DNA of 64,000 bases from Catenovulum agarivorans DS-2 (GTDB lineage Bacteria > Pseudomonadota > Gammaproteobacteria > Enterobacterales > Alteromonadaceae). Location of the stretch: the NCBI RefSeq assembly GCF_000568405.1, contig NZ_ARZY01000007.1, positions 62,001 through 126,000 of the forward strand, in the 5' to 3' direction. The position numbers and the translations under genes are program-made. Positions 63,085 to 64,000 of this stretch are shown here, piece by piece. The notes beneath the pieces are model-generated. The model was not told the DNA's origin and made no database searches. It was given only the letters and a program-made list of their open reading frames with translations. Positions within the stretch are counted from its first letter, which is position 1, and every line of letters begins with the position of its first letter.

Positions 63085-64000
63085 ATGATAAATAGTAAAA
63101 CTTTTTTGCAGTTTGATGCTTCACGTGTACCTTCACCTTGTTTTGTGGTCGATGAAGTTGCAGTCGAAAATAATTTAAAAGTGCTTGATTACGTACAGCA
63201 GCAATCTGGCGCAAAAATTTTATTGGCGCTTAAAGCCTTTTCTATGTACAGCTTAGCCCCACTGGTTGGCAAATATTTACACGGCACCTGTGCCAGTGGT
63301 TTACACGAGGCTAGACTTGGCCATGAAGAATTTACCACAGGTAAAGCAGGTAAGGGTGAGGTACATACTTTTAGCGCGGCATATACCGAAAAAGATTTGG
63401 TAGAAATTTTAAAAATATCGGACCATGTAGTGTTTAACTCGTTTGGCCAATGGCAAAGATTTCAACCGCTTATTCAAACGGCAAAAGCGCAGCGCCCTGA
63501 GCTCGAATTTGGTTTGCGCGTAAACCCATTGCATTCAGAAGGTGCAGAGCCTATTTACGACCCTTGTGCGCCTGGTTCGCGTTTAGGTATACCGTATCCT
63601 GAATTTGCAGAAAAGTCTCTTGATGGCATTACCGGCATACATTTTCATACCCTTTGTGAGCAAGCTTTTGAGCCGCTGGCGCGTACTTTAGATGAAGTAG
63701 AAAAACACTTTGCCGATATTTTGCCTAAGCTTAAATGGGTTAATTTTGGTGGTGGTCATCACATTACTAAACCCGATTATAATGTTGAAGGTTTAATTGA
63801 ACGCATTAAAGCTTTCCAAGCTAAATATGATGTACAAGTGTATTTAGAGCCGGGCGAAGCTATTGCAATACATTCAGGTGTGCTTGTTAGCGAAGTACTG
63901 GACTTAACTTTTAATACAATGAACTTAGCTATTTTAGACAGCTCAGCCACTTGCCATATGCCTGATACGATTGAAATGCCATATAGGGCAGAAATTATCG
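63085..64000 (+). CDS. nspC: Carboxynorspermidine decarboxylase NspC, C-terminus beyond the window
   Basis: Starts with ATG 63085 (MINSKTFLQF) and stays open to the right edge (305 codons). It is a fold-III PLP decarboxylase of the alanine-racemase type: the PLP lysine is in LLALKAFSMYSL, the phosphate-binding region in WVNFGGGHHITKPDY, and a conserved YLEPGEAIA. It removes the carboxyl group from carboxynorspermidine or carboxyspermidine to give norspermidine or spermidine. It follows the dehydrogenase by 104 bp with a hairpin between. Confidence 0.92.
   Translation, partial: MINSKTFLQFDASRVPSPCFVVDEVAVENNLKVLDYVQQQSGAKILLALKAFSMYSLAPLVGKYLHGTCASGLHEARLGHEEFTTGKAGKGEVHTFSAAYTEKDLVEILKISDHVVFNSFGQWQRFQPLIQTAKAQRPELEFGLRVNPLHSEGAEPIYDPCAPGSRLGIPYPEFAEKSLDGITGIHFHTLCEQAFEPLARTLDEVEKHFADILPKLKWVNFGGGHHITKPDYNVEGLIERIKAFQAKYDVQVYLEPGEAIAIHSGVLVSEVLDLTFNTMNLAILDSSATCHMPDTIEMPYRAEII

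Overview
The window is AT-rich, densely coded chromosomal DNA from a marine-type gammaproteobacterium, most probably an Alteromonadales/Alteromonadaceae member. This rests on core genes of gammaproteobacterial type (cmoAB, ruvCAB-ybgC-tolQRAB-pal-cpoB, rsxABCDGE-nth, yqgE-ruvX, bamC-dapA, roxA, prfB with its programmed frameshift) mixed with cellobiose/cellulose use, a carboxynorspermidine pathway and many c-di-GMP and phosphorelay proteins. The placement is by recognition of protein sequence, not by a search. I saw no insertion sequence, prophage or CRISPR array.

Layout. 1-3.6 kb (minus strand): cmoA-cmoB, a small unknown gene, then a PotD-like periplasmic binding protein overlapping by 4 bp a membrane sensor that runs off the left edge; this pair resembles NspS-MbaA. 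3.8-8.1 kb: an RND efflux pair. 8.2-17.4 kb: aspS, then ruvC-ruvA-ruvB-ybgC-tolQ-tolR-tolA-tolB-pal-cpoB, tightly packed with overlapping or abutting genes. 17.6-18.0 kb: four identical tRNA-Lys genes in tandem. 18.2-24.4 kb: cellobiose operon (sodium/solute symporter, GH94 phosphorylase, GH9 lipoprotein glucanase) behind a LacI-type palindrome. 24.4-29.7 kb: CpxA/CpxR-like two-component system with a CpxR-type box, OxyR, RuvX, YqgE, MetR.

29.7-38.2 kb is a signalling island: a soluble hybrid kinase, an Hpt protein and a double-receiver protein on the minus strand, and divergently a GGDEF-EAL protein with a degenerate receiver and a second, membrane-bound hybrid kinase. 38.2-44.7 kb: gloA, nth and the Rnf/Rsx electron-transport operon. 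44.8-46.8 kb: a LapD-like degenerate GGDEF-EAL protein. 46.9-47.2 kb: three identical tRNA-Asn genes behind a near-consensus promoter, followed by about 0.9 kb without a gene that holds a pair of inverted DnaA-box-like sites.

48.1-64 kb: MATE exporter, uvrB, perM-like permease, bcp, dapA-bamC, a chemotaxis transducer without a sensor domain plus a NIT-like membrane protein behind a possible sigma-54 promoter, roxA, prfB, lysS, and carboxynorspermidine dehydrogenase and decarboxylase (the latter cut by the right edge).

The most interesting reading is that the two ends of the window may belong to one physiology: synthesis of (nor)spermidine by the carboxynorspermidine route at the right end, and a candidate polyamine receptor feeding c-di-GMP signalling at the left end, with LapD-like and GGDEF-EAL proteins between them. 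The functional link is inference.
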